Assembly (NCBI GenBank): GCA_015067005.1
Contig: SVNH01000021.1
Location: 1 to 56,065 of the forward strand
Source: Ruminococcus flavefaciens
GTDB lineage: Bacteria; Bacillota; Clostridia; Oscillospirales; Ruminococcaceae
Direction of reading: 5' to 3'
Length of the DNA: 56,065 nucleotides
Each line of letters opens with the position of its first letter. Position 1 is the first letter of the stretch. The notes under the pieces are model-generated. The model worked only from the letters and a program-made list of their open reading frames with translations. It had not been told where the DNA came from and made no database searches. Shown one piece after another: positions 18,100 through 26,892 of the stretch. Position numbers and translations under genes: made by a program.

Positions 18100-18216
18100 A
18101 ACGCACCTCCAATAGTAATAATACCGCGCAATAACACTGCTGTACAATGCCGCGCTTAACATTATTATAACAAATTCAAAAGTAATTTACAACCCTTTTC
18201 AAAAATTTTTCTTGCA

Positions 18217-18245
18217 TTGCTATTTCAGTTTAAATGTGCTATAAT
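18217..18245 (+). promoter_or_regulatory. Predicted promoter of polA
   Basis: TTGCTA, 17 nt, TATAAT; the start of transcription would leave about 35 nt before the polA ATG. Confidence 0.6.
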
Positions 18246-18285
18246 ATATAAATAGTTACAACTTTACAGATATAAGGAGAGTTAT

Positions 18286-20826
18286 ATGAAACTTCTTGCG
18301 ATAGACGGAAACAGTATACTTAACCGTGCGTTTTACGGTATAAAGCTGCTTTCAAATAAAAAAGGCGAATTCACCAACGCGATATTCGGGTTCATGAATA
18401 TTTACCTGAAAAATATCGCTGATGTTCAGCCGGATGCAATTGCAGTTGCATTTGACCTTCGCTCACCTACATTCCGGCATAAGGCAGCAGCCTACTACAA
18501 AGCCAACCGCAAGGGAATGCCGCCGGAACTTGCTCAGCAGCTTCCGCGTGTGAAGGAATTGCTTGGTCTTATGGGAATAAAGGTCGTGGAATGCGAAGGC
18601 TATGAAGCCGATGATGTCCTCGGAACTCTTTCAAGATCCTGCTCCGACCGCGGAGATCAGTGCTTTGTACTCACCGGTGACCGCGACAGTCTCCAGCTTA
18701 TTGACCAGAATGTCACCGTACTTCTTGCTACAAACAAAGAGACTGTCCGCTATACTCCCGAACGCTTCATCAAGGACTACGGCTTTGAACCTATAAAGCT
18801 CATTGATCTTAAATCCCTTATGGGAGATAGTTCCGATAACATCCCCGGAGTTGCCGGTATCGGTGAGAAAACCGCTTCCTCACTTATCAAAGAGTACGGC
18901 TCGCTTGAAAACCTCTATGCAAGCTATGAGGATTCCTCGCTGACAAAGGGCGTGAAAGCAAAGCTTGCTGCCGGAAAAGCCTCGGCTGAGGAGAGCAAGT
19001 GGCTCGCAACTATCGTCCGCGATGCTCCTATCGACTCCGATCCTGAACACTATATCCCCTCGCAGCCAGACACTTCCGCTATCAGTTCCCTGCTGACCGA
19101 ACTCGAAATGTTCAAGCTTCTTGATAAACTCAACATTTCCGCTGCGGATGCAGTCAGCACCTCGGCTGCTTCCGGAACCCACGAGGAGGCACCTGCAATA
19201 GAAGCTGCTGTTTCGCCGCTCACAGAAGATATTACATCATCCCTGAATAAATGCGATTACATCCTCAGAGACGGCAAGCTGTCAGTTCGCAGCGGCAATA
19301 ACGTATATACATCCGATGACGAGACTATCATCCTAAACTTCTTAGCCTCAGCCTGTGAAAAGTCCACAGACGATGCAAAGTCTCATTACCGCTTTGCAAT
19401 GGCTCACGGCAGCGAACTTAACAACCTCAGGAGCGACATTGCTATCTGCGGCTATCTGCTGAATACTTCCGCTTCAGATTATGCTGTTGACAAGCTCTGC
19501 GCTGAATACGGCGTTCACTATTATTCCGAAAACGGTGAGCTCGCAGACCTGCTGTCCATATCACTTCTCACGGAAAAGCTCCGCACGGCGATCGCTGAAG
19601 AGGGAATGTCCGAACTGCTCGAAAACATCGAGATGCCGCTAACGGAAGTCCTCGCTTCCATGGAGGATACCGGCATACGTATTGACCGCAGCGGTGTTGA
19701 GGACTTCGGAGTTTACCTCTCCGAGATGATAGAAGAAACACAGAAAATGGTATTCGACGATGCCGGTCATGAATTCAACATATCATCCCCGAAGCAGCTC
19801 GGAACGGTCCTTTTCGATGAGATAGGGCTTCCGGCAAAGAAAAAGACCAAAAGCGGCTACTCCACAAGTGCTGATGTCCTCGAAGAACTGCGGAATCAGT
19901 CTCCTATCGTGGATAACGTCCTGAAATACCGTCAATACACAAAGCTGAATTCAACTTACGTCGTCGGACTTCTTGACAAGATCGCTCCGGACGGCAGGAT
20001 ACACACCTCTTTCAAGCAGACTGAGACCCGTACCGGACGCATATCATCAACTGAGCCGAATATGCAGAATATTCCCGTGCGTACCGAACTTGGCTCACGC
20101 ATGAGAAAATTCTTTGTCGCTCCGGAAGGGAAAGTGCTCGTTGACGCGGATTACAGCCAGATCGAGCTGCGTGTAATGGCGCATCTCTGCGGCGATGAGA
20201 ATATGTCCGAAGCATTCCGCTCAGGCGAGGACATCCACACCTCGACTGCTGCTCAGGTGTTCGATATGCCGCCATTCATGGTGACTCCTGAAATGCGAAG
20301 TGCTGCAAAAGCCGTAAATTTCGGCATAATCTACGGTATCGGTGCATTCTCGCTCTCAAAGGACATCGGAACTTCCCTCGCTCAGGCAAAGAAGTACATT
20401 GCAGATTATCTTGCACGTTTCCCGAAGGTGAAGGAATTCATGGACACAACAGTCGATAACGCTTTCAAGGCCGGAACAGTCACAACTATGTTCGGACGCA
20501 AACGCCGTATCCCCGAACTTCTTTCGTCTAACAAAATGCTTCAGGCAGCCGGAAAGCGTATCGCTATGAACACTCCGGTACAGGGAACGGCTGCAGATCT
20601 TATTAAGATCGCTATGATAAATGTTTATAACAGGCTTAAATCCGAAAAGCTCAAAGCAAAGCTCATATTGCAGGTACACGATGAACTCATCCTCGAATCG
20701 GATGCTGAATGTGCCGATCGTGCTGCCGAGATACTCAAAGAGGAAATGCAGGGCGTTTATGATATGAAAGTACCGCTTGCCGTTGATGTTCATCAGGGAC
20801 ATTCATGGTATGATGCGAAAGGCTGA
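18286..20826 (+). CDS. polA: DNA polymerase I
   Basis: 846-aa Pol I for repair and Okazaki-fragment processing. N-terminal 5'-3' exonuclease about 1-265 (LLAIDGNSILNRAFYG, CEGYEADDVLGTL, LTGDRDSLQL, GDSSDNIPGVAGIG). The middle domain (about 300-420) lacks the Asp-x-Glu proofreading motif, so 3'-5' activity is probably absent, as in many Gram-positive Pol I. Polymerase motifs: A VDADYSQIELRVMAHL, B KAVNFGIIYGIGAF, C LQVHDELILE. Preceded by AAGGAGAGTTAT. Heads a tight operon with rimI and tsaD (start of rimI overlaps the stop). Confidence 0.97.
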   Translation: MKLLAIDGNSILNRAFYGIKLLSNKKGEFTNAIFGFMNIYLKNIADVQPDAIAVAFDLRSPTFRHKAAAYYKANRKGMPPELAQQLPRVKELLGLMGIKVVECEGYEADDVLGTLSRSCSDRGDQCFVLTGDRDSLQLIDQNVTVLLATNKETVRYTPERFIKDYGFEPIKLIDLKSLMGDSSDNIPGVAGIGEKTASSLIKEYGSLENLYASYEDSSLTKGVKAKLAAGKASAEESKWLATIVRDAPIDSDPEHYIPSQPDTSAISSLLTELEMFKLLDKLNISAADAVSTSAASGTHEEAPAIEAAVSPLTEDITSSLNKCDYILRDGKLSVRSGNNVYTSDDETIILNFLASACEKSTDDAKSHYRFAMAHGSELNNLRSDIAICGYLLNTSASDYAVDKLCAEYGVHYYSENGELADLLSISLLTEKLRTAIAEEGMSELLENIEMPLTEVLASMEDTGIRIDRSGVEDFGVYLSEMIEETQKMVFDDAGHEFNISSPKQLGTVLFDEIGLPAKKKTKSGYSTSADVLEELRNQSPIVDNVLKYRQYTKLNSTYVVGLLDKIAPDGRIHTSFKQTETRTGRISSTEPNMQNIPVRTELGSRMRKFFVAPEGKVLVDADYSQIELRVMAHLCGDENMSEAFRSGEDIHTSTAAQVFDMPPFMVTPEMRSAAKAVNFGIIYGIGAFSLSKDIGTSLAQAKKYIADYLARFPKVKEFMDTTVDNAFKAGTVTTMFGRKRRIPELLSSNKMLQAAGKRIAMNTPVQGTAADLIKIAMINVYNRLKSEKLKAKLILQVHDELILESDAECADRAAEILKEEMQGVYDMKVPLAVDVHQGHSWYDAKG

Positions 20827-21299
20827 TGACAATGGGCGATGTTTTTCAATTCTCAATTCTGAATCCGCAGTCTCTCAGTGAAGAGATCGCTGAACAGCTT
20901 TCAGAACTGGACAAAATGTGCGTCGGCGCTGACGGCTGGTCTGCTGATTCGTTCCGTTCAGAAGCCGAAAAGGATAACGGATATGTATTATATGTCGTGG
21001 ACAATGAAAACGTTATCGCACTGCTTTCCGGATACTCGGCTGTCGGAGAGGCTGACATAACGAGCATAGCCGTACACCCGGAATACCGCCGGAAAGGTCT
21101 TGCGCTCAGACTGATAGAACGCTTCATTGAAATGATACCGGACGACGCTGAGAGTATATTTCTTGAAGTCCGCGAATCAAACGCTCCGGCAATAGCATTG
21201 TATGAAAAGTGCGGCTTCGAGCGGCTGTCAGTGAGAAAGAATTTTTATTCACAGCCGCGTGAAAACGCTGTTGTCATGCAGAAAAAACTAAATAGATAA
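20826..21299 (+). CDS. rimI: Ribosomal-protein-alanine N-acetyltransferase RimI-like
   Basis: 157-aa GNAT acetyltransferase. Acetyl-CoA loop VHPEYRRKGLALRLIE, then SIFLEVRESNAPAIALYEKCGFE, the classic RimI signature, and a C-terminal segment with YSQPRENAVVMQKKL. RimI acetylates the N-terminus of ribosomal protein S18 in E. coli; in Firmicutes it is usually encoded with tsa genes, as here. The ATG overlaps the polA stop by one base and tsaD follows 11 nt later. A tsaB gene is absent from the window. Confidence 0.9.
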   Translation: MTMGDVFQFSILNPQSLSEEIAEQLSELDKMCVGADGWSADSFRSEAEKDNGYVLYVVDNENVIALLSGYSAVGEADITSIAVHPEYRRKGLALRLIERFIEMIPDDAESIFLEVRESNAPAIALYEKCGFERLSVRKNFYSQPRENAVVMQKKLNR

Positions 21300-21310
21300 G
21301 AGGTCAGAAA

Positions 21311-22321
21311 ATGCTTATACTCGGAATAGAAAGTTCATGCGATGAAACTGCGGCAAGCGTAGTCAAGGACTGCCGGCAGATACTCTCATCGGTGATCTCA
21401 ACCCAGATCGAAGAACATAAAAAGTACGGCGGTGTCGTACCGGAAATAGCTTCGCGCCGCCACTGCGAAAACATCCTCGGTGTTGTGCGTCAGGCGCTCG
21501 ATGAGGCGAAAGTCTCACTCAATGACCTTGACGGCATCGCTGTTACATTCGCACCGGGACTTATCGGCGCACTGCTCGTAGGCGTAAGCTTTGCAAAGGC
21601 GCTTGCAATGTCATGCGGAAAGCCGCTTATACCGGTACACCATATCGCAGGTCACATCGCTACGAACTACCTTACATCCCCCGAACTCGAACCGCCGTAT
21701 CTTTGTCTTGTTGCAAGCGGCGGACACAGCCACATAATCGAGGTGCAGAGCTATACCAAATTCCGCGTTATCGGCCGTACCCGCGATGATGCTGCCGGAG
21801 AGTGCTTCGACAAGTGTGCCCGTGCTATGGGCTTTCCTTATCCGGGCGGAGTCCACATTGACAAAGCTTCCGAGACCGGCGACCCGAAGGCTTTCAGACT
21901 GCCGCACCCTGCCGTAGCTGAAAACGAGTTCGATTTCAGCTTCTCCGGACTTAAAACAAATGTAATAAACCTCCTCCACAACGCTGAGCAGAAAGGTACA
22001 GAAATAAACCGCAATGATCTCGCCGCAAGCTTACAGGCTACTATCTCCGAGATACTCACTGACAAGACCATTTCCGCAGCTAAGTCCCTCGGCTACAAAA
22101 AGGTCGCACTCGCAGGCGGAGTTTCTGCTAATACCGGAGTACGTGCTGCACTTTCCGAAGCCTGTGCGAAGAACGGCTTTGAATTCTATATGCCCGAAAA
22201 GAAGCTTTGCGGAGATAACGGCGCAATGATAGCCTGTCAGGGAAGCTACAATCTGCTTGCCGGAATAACTGCCGATGAAAGTCTGAACGCTGTTGCATCC
22301 CTTTCAATGGAGGAAATATGA
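21311..22321 (+). CDS. tsaD: tRNA N6-threonylcarbamoyladenosine synthase subunit TsaD
   Basis: 336 aa. Transfers the threonylcarbamoyl group to A37 of ANN-decoding tRNAs, with TsaB and TsaE. Typical start LILGIESSCDETAASVV, metal-binding His pair in HHIAGHIATNYL, nucleotide motifs VASGGHSHI and DDAAGECFDK, YPGGVHIDK, FSGLKTNV and the late VALAGGVSANTGVRAAL plus CGDNGAMIACQG. AGAGGTC precedes the ATG. Confidence 0.97.
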   Translation: MLILGIESSCDETAASVVKDCRQILSSVISTQIEEHKKYGGVVPEIASRRHCENILGVVRQALDEAKVSLNDLDGIAVTFAPGLIGALLVGVSFAKALAMSCGKPLIPVHHIAGHIATNYLTSPELEPPYLCLVASGGHSHIIEVQSYTKFRVIGRTRDDAAGECFDKCARAMGFPYPGGVHIDKASETGDPKAFRLPHPAVAENEFDFSFSGLKTNVINLLHNAEQKGTEINRNDLAASLQATISEILTDKTISAAKSLGYKKVALAGGVSANTGVRAALSEACAKNGFEFYMPEKKLCGDNGAMIACQGSYNLLAGITADESLNAVASLSMEEI

Positions 22322-22773
22322 TAAAAGAGATCAAAAACGAAGGAGAAAAAATGCAGATCTCACGCAGTATACTTGAATCCCTCACGGACTGGTTCGAGGT
22401 CGAGGAAAGCCGCGAACGCTACATCGCTGAATCTGCCGGACAGCTTTTCCTTGCCGCAGAAGAAGACGGCAGAAACGTTGGCTTCATCACGCTCAAGCCT
22501 ACCGGAAAAGAGACTGTTGAACTTGCTGTAATGGGCGTTCTCAGTGAATATCACCGGAAAGGTATAGGTAAAAAGCTTGTAGAACACGTAAAATCCGCTG
22601 CTCGTGAACAAGGCTATTCGTTCATGCAGGTGAAAACTGTTGCAATGGGAATGTATCCGGATTACGACCGCACAAATCTCTTCTACCTCGGCTGCGGATT
22701 CAAGGAATTTGAAGTCTTTCCTGAACTATGGGACAAGGATAATCCATGCCAGATATATATAATGGCACTGTGA
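22318..22773 (+). CDS. GNAT-family N-acetyltransferase
   Basis: 151 aa. Starts on ATGA overlapping the tsaD stop; a second start at ATG 22351 (MQISRSILESL) after AAGGAGAAAA is at least as likely and better supported by its ribosome-binding site. Acetyl-CoA motif VLSEYHRKGIGKKLVEHV and late NLFYLGCGFKEFEVFPELW, the pattern of small GNATs of unknown substrate. Last-but-one gene of the polA-rimI-tsaD series. Confidence 0.85.
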   Translation: MIKEIKNEGEKMQISRSILESLTDWFEVEESRERYIAESAGQLFLAAEEDGRNVGFITLKPTGKETVELAVMGVLSEYHRKGIGKKLVEHVKSAAREQGYSFMQVKTVAMGMYPDYDRTNLFYLGCGFKEFEVFPELWDKDNPCQIYIMAL

Positions 22774-22784
22774 CGGAGTGAAAT

Positions 22785-22973
22785 ATGGAAAAGAAAAAAG
22801 CTACAAACTGCGAGACCTGTACAAACTATGTCTACGACGATGAATGCGACTGCTATATCTGCCTTGTCGATCTTGACGAGGACGAAATGTACAGATTCCT
22901 GCAAGGTACGAACTACTCATGCCCCTATTACCGCCTCGACGACGAATATGGCATAGTAAGACATCAGAACTGA
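22785..22973 (+). CDS. Small Cys-rich protein (DUF6472-like)
   Basis: 62 aa with six Cys: CETCTNYVY, DECDCYICLVDLDEDEM and SCPYYRLDDEY. The spacing suggests a small zinc-binding fold. I associate it with the short family DUF6472, widespread next to housekeeping genes in Clostridia, function unknown. ATG after GGAGTGAAAT, 11 nt downstream of the GNAT gene, so probably the end of the polA operon. Confidence 0.75.
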   Translation: MEKKKATNCETCTNYVYDDECDCYICLVDLDEDEMYRFLQGTNYSCPYYRLDDEYGIVRHQN

Positions 22974-22985
22974 ATGATTTTGAAC

Positions 22986-23018
22986 AAATAGCGGAACGCA
23001 TATGTGTTCCGCTATTTT
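22986..23018. terminator. Bidirectional terminator
   Basis: AAATAGCGGAACGCA / TGTTCCGCTATTT between the convergent DUF6472-like gene and the lipoprotein gene; the stem overlaps the last codons of the latter. Confidence 0.8.
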
Positions 23019-23542
23019 ATTATCATCTCACCGTATGCGCCGTTTTCGGTCAGTATCCCTACTTCTGTTTCGCCGTCCCTTATAAGCTGACCAAGCACCT
23101 TTATCATTTTGCTCTCAGGTATTCTTTCAAGTTCTGCACTCTCTTTCATCGAATCAAGAAGTCTCTCTGCCGCTGCGTTTTCAAGCAAATTGCTTCCGTC
23201 CTGATTGTACGCTACCATGCACGAGGGTGAAACGTTCCATTCCTTCAGCATATATTCAAGCACTTCCCTGCTATTTTCGCCGTCTGTGACAACAAGTTCA
23301 GTGAAGCCGGTAAAGACCGGCTTACCTGCATAGACTTCTGCATTTTCAAGTGCAGATTCCAAGCTGTCTCCGCGGACTGTTATAGCCTCTTCATCTCCGA
23401 AAAAGAATGAAAATGTTACGGTCATGGGTTCAGCTGAGCTCACAGACGCCGCACGAAGATAATATTTATCATGCACCCGACCTGTCGATTCACAACCGCA
23501 CATAAGGATAAACACAAGCACCACTGCCAATATCTTTTTCAT
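23012..23542 (-). CDS. Lipoprotein resembling the Ger(x)C N-domain
   Basis: About 176 aa from the ATG at 23542 (MKKILAVVLVF), with a lipoprotein-type signal ending at Cys near 17. The rest (KYYLRAASVSS, GKPVFTGFTELVV, REVLEYMLKEWNVSP) resembles the N-terminal part of GerAC-type germination lipoproteins but is much shorter than the about 370-aa family norm. It follows DUF4363- and YetF-type genes in one operon, a combination seen in clostridial genomes. Whether this organism forms spores is not shown by the window. Function uncertain. Confidence 0.55.
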   Translation of the reverse strand: MKKILAVVLVFILMCGCESTGRVHDKYYLRAASVSSAEPMTVTFSFFFGDEEAITVRGDSLESALENAEVYAGKPVFTGFTELVVTDGENSREVLEYMLKEWNVSPSCMVAYNQDGSNLLENAAAERLLDSMKESAELERIPESKMIKVLGQLIRDGETEVGILTENGAYGEMIIK

Positions 23543-23552
23543 TTTCACCTCG

Positions 23553-23930
23553 TCAGAATACACTTGAAAAATACGGCGCTTCGGCATTTTTCAGCGAATA
23601 AAGCATATGTCTCAGTTCAGCGGATTCAGTCTCAGTATCCAAGCTGTCTGTTCCTGACAGGCTCTCTATCCTTGAACATACGCGGTCTATCTCGGAGAGT
23701 TTGCTGTTTTTCAGCACCACCATTGCCTTCAAACGGAAATCCTTCCAATCATCTGCCATGCAGGCGGCTGCTTCCTTTGCTTTCGCGTAATTGCCGGCTT
23801 TGCGTTCCTCGGCTATAATATCGATCCTGCTGAGCATTTTGTCGCAGCGTCTGTCTACCCATACCCCCGACCAGATGCCTATTCCTATCAGCAAAACAAG
23901 TATGCCTATGCTGATGCTAACTCTTGTCAA
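23553..23930 (-). CDS. DUF4363-like membrane-anchored protein
   Basis: 125 aa: one N-terminal membrane helix (about 5-25) and an extracytoplasmic helical part with YAKAKEAAACMADDWKDFR and a C-terminal SAELRHMLYSLKNAEAPYF, the pattern of DUF4363. It overlaps the YetF-like gene by 4 nt (ATGA) and precedes the lipoprotein by 10 nt. The family often accompanies DUF421 proteins; role unknown. Confidence 0.75.
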   Translation of the reverse strand: MTRVSISIGILVLLIGIGIWSGVWVDRRCDKMLSRIDIIAEERKAGNYAKAKEAAACMADDWKDFRLKAMVVLKNSKLSEIDRVCSRIESLSGTDSLDTETESAELRHMLYSLKNAEAPYFSSVF

Positions 23931-24634
23931 TTCTTTTCACCTTCATTCCGTATGATAGGCTTTCCGCCGTTTTTTAGTGCAATGTAGTAATTGCCGCTGC
24001 TGTCAGCGGTCATGAGGAATACATCCTCAATCGCTACGCCCTCACGATCGGCAAAATCTCTTATCTTTCTCTCGTTCAGACCGATAGATTCAGCTGTGTT
24101 CACACGTATCCTGCCGTCAGAAACTATAAGCTGCTGCGGATCTTCCGATCGAAGAGATATACCAAGCTCTCCGCGCTGAGGACTTTCATTTTCAGGCTTT
24201 TTCATAACCGAAATGCTGCCGGTAGTCTCAACTATCGCAAACTGTATCTCGTTAAGATCAAATACGTCCTTCCCCCGCAGTGCCATCATGAGGTCATCTG
24301 CTGAAAAGCGCAGCTCTTTCAGAACCTCAGGATCAATATTCCCCTCACTAACCACTATTTTCGGACTCCCCGAAACAAGTCTCCTCACAAACGGTATTTT
24401 CAGACTTATCCATGAGGTTATGACCTCAAAGCAAACCAGCGAAAGTATCGGAGTTATGCCAACTATCACAGGTATATCAATGTCCTCGATAGGCAAGGTC
24501 GCTATATTTGAGACAAGTATCGTTATGACAAGCTCTGATGGCTGGAGCTCTCCGAGCTGTCGCTTTCCCATAAGCCTCACCGAGAATATTACAAGCACAT
24601 AGAGGATTATTGATCTGAGCAGTACAACTATCAT
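23927..24634 (-). CDS. DUF421/YetF-like membrane protein
   Basis: 235 aa from the ATG at 24634 following AAGGGGCGG. Three N-terminal membrane helices (about 2-22, 32-52, 55-77) with RLMGKRQLGELQPSELVI and a cytosolic YetF domain (KIPFVRRLVSGSPKIVV, ELRFSADDLMMALRGKDVFDL). The C-terminal about 60 aa are an extra soluble segment. The family is membrane-bound; related proteins are linked to sporulation and stress in Bacillus. First gene of the three-gene operon. Confidence 0.85.
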   Translation of the reverse strand: MIVVLLRSIILYVLVIFSVRLMGKRQLGELQPSELVITILVSNIATLPIEDIDIPVIVGITPILSLVCFEVITSWISLKIPFVRRLVSGSPKIVVSEGNIDPEVLKELRFSADDLMMALRGKDVFDLNEIQFAIVETTGSISVMKKPENESPQRGELGISLRSEDPQQLIVSDGRIRVNTAESIGLNERKIRDFADREGVAIEDVFLMTADSSGNYYIALKNGGKPIIRNEGEKN

Positions 24635-24695
24635 ATCGCCGCCCCTTACTGTTGTGTTTCTGAGGATATTATGAACTGTTTTTTTCGGAATATAC

Positions 24696-24728
24696 AAAAA
24701 AGACTCCGCTCATAAAAAGCGGAGTCTC
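24696..24728 (-). terminator. Terminator after the cytidylate-kinase-like gene
   Basis: GAGACTCCGCT / AGCGGAGTCTT-type stem with a short loop and TTTTTT on the minus strand, 23 nt after the stop. Confidence 0.8.
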
Positions 24729-24750
24729 AAAATGAAAAAGAACAAGAGCA

Positions 24751-25368
24751 TTACTGCTTCTCATTATACTCTTTATATGCCTTTACTATAAGTTCAGCGC
24801 AAAGCTCATCACCAAGAAGAGCACTGTTAAGACAAAGATGGTATTGATCCTTATCCTGCCATATTTTTCCTGTGTTGACATTATAGAATGTTTCACGTCG
24901 CTTATCAGCCTTCTTCATGGCATTCTCAGCCTTATTCGGTGCAATGCCGTAATCCTCGACAGCACGTTTAACGCGCGATTCAGGATCTGAATAGATATAA
25001 ACGCTGAAACAGCCCTTATCTTCAAGGATATAGTTGCCGCACCTGCCAACGAGTATAAAACTATCCTCTTTTTCGGAGATCTCATTGATTATGCGGCTTT
25101 CCATAAGAAAGACCTTATCCGAAAGAGGAAGATTATCTTCCATTGATCTTGCCGGATTTGCAGACAAAAGCAGTGAATACAAAAAGCTTGTAGGAACATT
25201 TTCCTCTGCGGATTCAAGGTATTCCGGAGAAATACCGCATTTTTCCGCTGTCATTTCAAGTATCTGTCTGTTGTAGCAATTTATCCCGAGTTTTTCAGCA
25301 GCCAACTTGCCGATAACGCTTCCGCCGCTTCCATACTGCCGTTCGATGGTAATTATTTTACATTTCAT
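24751..25368 (-). CDS. Cytidylate-kinase-like protein
   Basis: 205 aa of the cytidylate-kinase-like family (not the housekeeping Cmk). P-loop variant ERQYGSGGSVIGKLAAEKLG, FILVGRCGNYIL and a lid-like DKRRETFYNVNTGKIW. In clostridia and Bacteroidetes such proteins often stand alone and their nucleotide substrate is unproven. It lies alone between a promoter and a terminator. ATG after a weak GGGGGTTATTCCG. Confidence 0.8.
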   Translation of the reverse strand: MKCKIITIERQYGSGGSVIGKLAAEKLGINCYNRQILEMTAEKCGISPEYLESAEENVPTSFLYSLLLSANPARSMEDNLPLSDKVFLMESRIINEISEKEDSFILVGRCGNYILEDKGCFSVYIYSDPESRVKRAVEDYGIAPNKAENAMKKADKRRETFYNVNTGKIWQDKDQYHLCLNSALLGDELCAELIVKAYKEYNEKQ

Positions 25369-25406
25369 CGGAATAACCCCCTATTGTTATAATATATCAC
25401 AATATC

Positions 25407-25434
25407 ATTATACCACATTTTGCACATATTTCAA
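25407..25434 (-). promoter_or_regulatory. Predicted promoter of the cytidylate-kinase-like gene
   Basis: Minus strand TTGAAA, 16 nt, TATAAT. Confidence 0.55.
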
Positions 25435-25808
25435 GCACAAAACGCAAACAAAATATCGGATAAGTAAATTTCTGCATTTTTCACAATTCAATGTTTTTGA
25501 AGTTGTGCATTTTTCATAACTCAGTACCGATTTCATATTTCACTGTTTTTTACATCGAAATCAACTGCTTGCAGCACCATTTAAGCGCAATATTTGCACA
25601 ATCGGCATCTGTTTCGTGTTAAAACAATAATCTTACAATAAATTTAACGATTATGTCAAAAAACTCAATTATAGGTCAGATCAGCGCATTTAAGGCTTTT
25701 TCGATTTCATTACATCTTGTATAATTATATACAATTATAAAATTCTGTTATATTCTTGAGTTGTTTTTATCAAAAAGCGCGAATTTTCGCAAATTGTTCA
25801 TTTTTGAA
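25435..25808. other. AT-rich intergenic region before the biosynthetic operon
   Basis: No gene seen. It contains a near-direct repeat CTGCATTTTTCACAA / GTGCATTTTTCATAA (about 25473-25521) with an imperfect inverted repeat CACAATTC...GAAGTTGTG between the copies. These could be operator sites for the operon that follows, but nothing identifies the regulator. Confidence 0.35.
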
Positions 25809-25837
25809 TTGACACCTATTTCATAAAATGCTAAAAT
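25809..25837 (+). promoter_or_regulatory. Predicted promoter of the biosynthetic operon
   Basis: TTGACA, 17 nt, TAAAAT; the transcript would have a leader of about 100 nt before the acyltransferase ATG. No other promoter or terminator was seen within the operon to 35850. Confidence 0.65.
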
Positions 25838-25945
25838 ATTAGTATGCTGTATATCATTTTTTGATCCGGCATAAGTTTTGCAATATTCATTTTACACTGC
25901 CACACACTATCCGCGGCAAGTGCTTTTGTTAAAGGTGAAAAATTA

Positions 25946-26839
25946 ATGTATAAACGAGCTTTTCTTTTTAACGGTATCGGTTCTAAACCGGAAAAGCTGC
26001 TGGTGAAATTTCCGCCGGCTCTGATGGAAAAGTATGAATATTATCTCGACCAGGCGTTCACTCGTCTGGAACTGAATAAAGATCTTGAAAGAAACCGCGC
26101 ATACGACGGAAGAGTCGCTGAATGGGTGATCTCCCTTATCTGCGACAGAGTCGTTTTCGAGCACTACATAGATCAGGGCATTATACCTGACATCGGCGCA
26201 GGTTACAGTTCGGGCATAGTAAGCATCAGCTCCTGTTTCGGATCTGTCAGTCACGAATTCGCTCATGATATTATCATGATGAACCGCTCGACCATGAAGT
26301 CTCTTGAAAGAGATAACATGAAACTCGATATGGGTATCATCATCGGCATGAATTATCAGGATGCCAGAGACTTCCTCGCTGAAAAGTTTTCAGAGGATGA
26401 GATCATCGTAGGAAGCGGCAACTCCGCATTCCACGTTATGATAAGCGGCAGCGCAGAAGCTGTTGAATCCGCTCTCGGATATGCTCTTGAAGCAGGTGCT
26501 CTTAAAGCGTTCAGCTTCGGAACCGGTGTTGCCTATCATCATCCGGTCATGAAAGCTTATACGACAGAATATGACGCTTTCTGTGCATCAACAAAGTATA
26601 AGGATCCCGATTATCCCATGATCTCAGGCTTCGACAGCAGACTTATCGAGACTGGCGAGGAAGTTATGAGAGAAAATATCATGAACTGCTATACCCCTAT
26701 CCGCTGGGATCTCGCCCTGAAAGAGCTCGAAAAAATGGGTGTAACTGAATTTTTTGATGTCAGTGCGAACGGCGCTGTTAAAAAATTCTCAAGGGTAAAC
26801 AAATCGAAATGTAAAATTTATACGCTCGAAGAGCTGTAA
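25946..26839 (+). CDS. FabD-like acyltransferase (biosynthetic operon)
   Basis: 297 aa with the malonyl-CoA:ACP transacylase fold. Start AFLFNGIGS matches FLFPGQGS. The nucleophile motif is GAGYSSG with Ser88 (usual GHSLG), the residue before Ser being Tyr instead of His. Arg114 (MMNRSTMKS) aligns with the FabD Arg that grips the malonyl carboxylate, and His198 (VAYHHPVM) with the catalytic His. The late PIRWDLALKELEKMGVTEFF matches NPVQWTKSVEYMAAQGVEHLY-type sequence of FabD. It probably loads an extender unit, perhaps malonyl, on one of the two carrier proteins. The Tyr substitution may mean altered substrate or weak hydrolysis. First gene of the operon; AAAGGTG precedes the ATG. Confidence 0.8.
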   Translation: MYKRAFLFNGIGSKPEKLLVKFPPALMEKYEYYLDQAFTRLELNKDLERNRAYDGRVAEWVISLICDRVVFEHYIDQGIIPDIGAGYSSGIVSISSCFGSVSHEFAHDIIMMNRSTMKSLERDNMKLDMGIIIGMNYQDARDFLAEKFSEDEIIVGSGNSAFHVMISGSAEAVESALGYALEAGALKAFSFGTGVAYHHPVMKAYTTEYDAFCASTKYKDPDYPMISGFDSRLIETGEEVMRENIMNCYTPIRWDLALKELEKMGVTEFFDVSANGAVKKFSRVNKSKCKIYTLEEL

Positions 26840-26892
26840 GTTTTCATATATATTGAACTCTGTGTTCTAATTAATTATTGGAGGGTTTTAAA

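Noticed and set aside
17957..18165. M-box or other known Mg2+ riboswitch before corA
   Set aside because: I could not match the conserved M-box segments; the coupled reading frame explains the spacing better.
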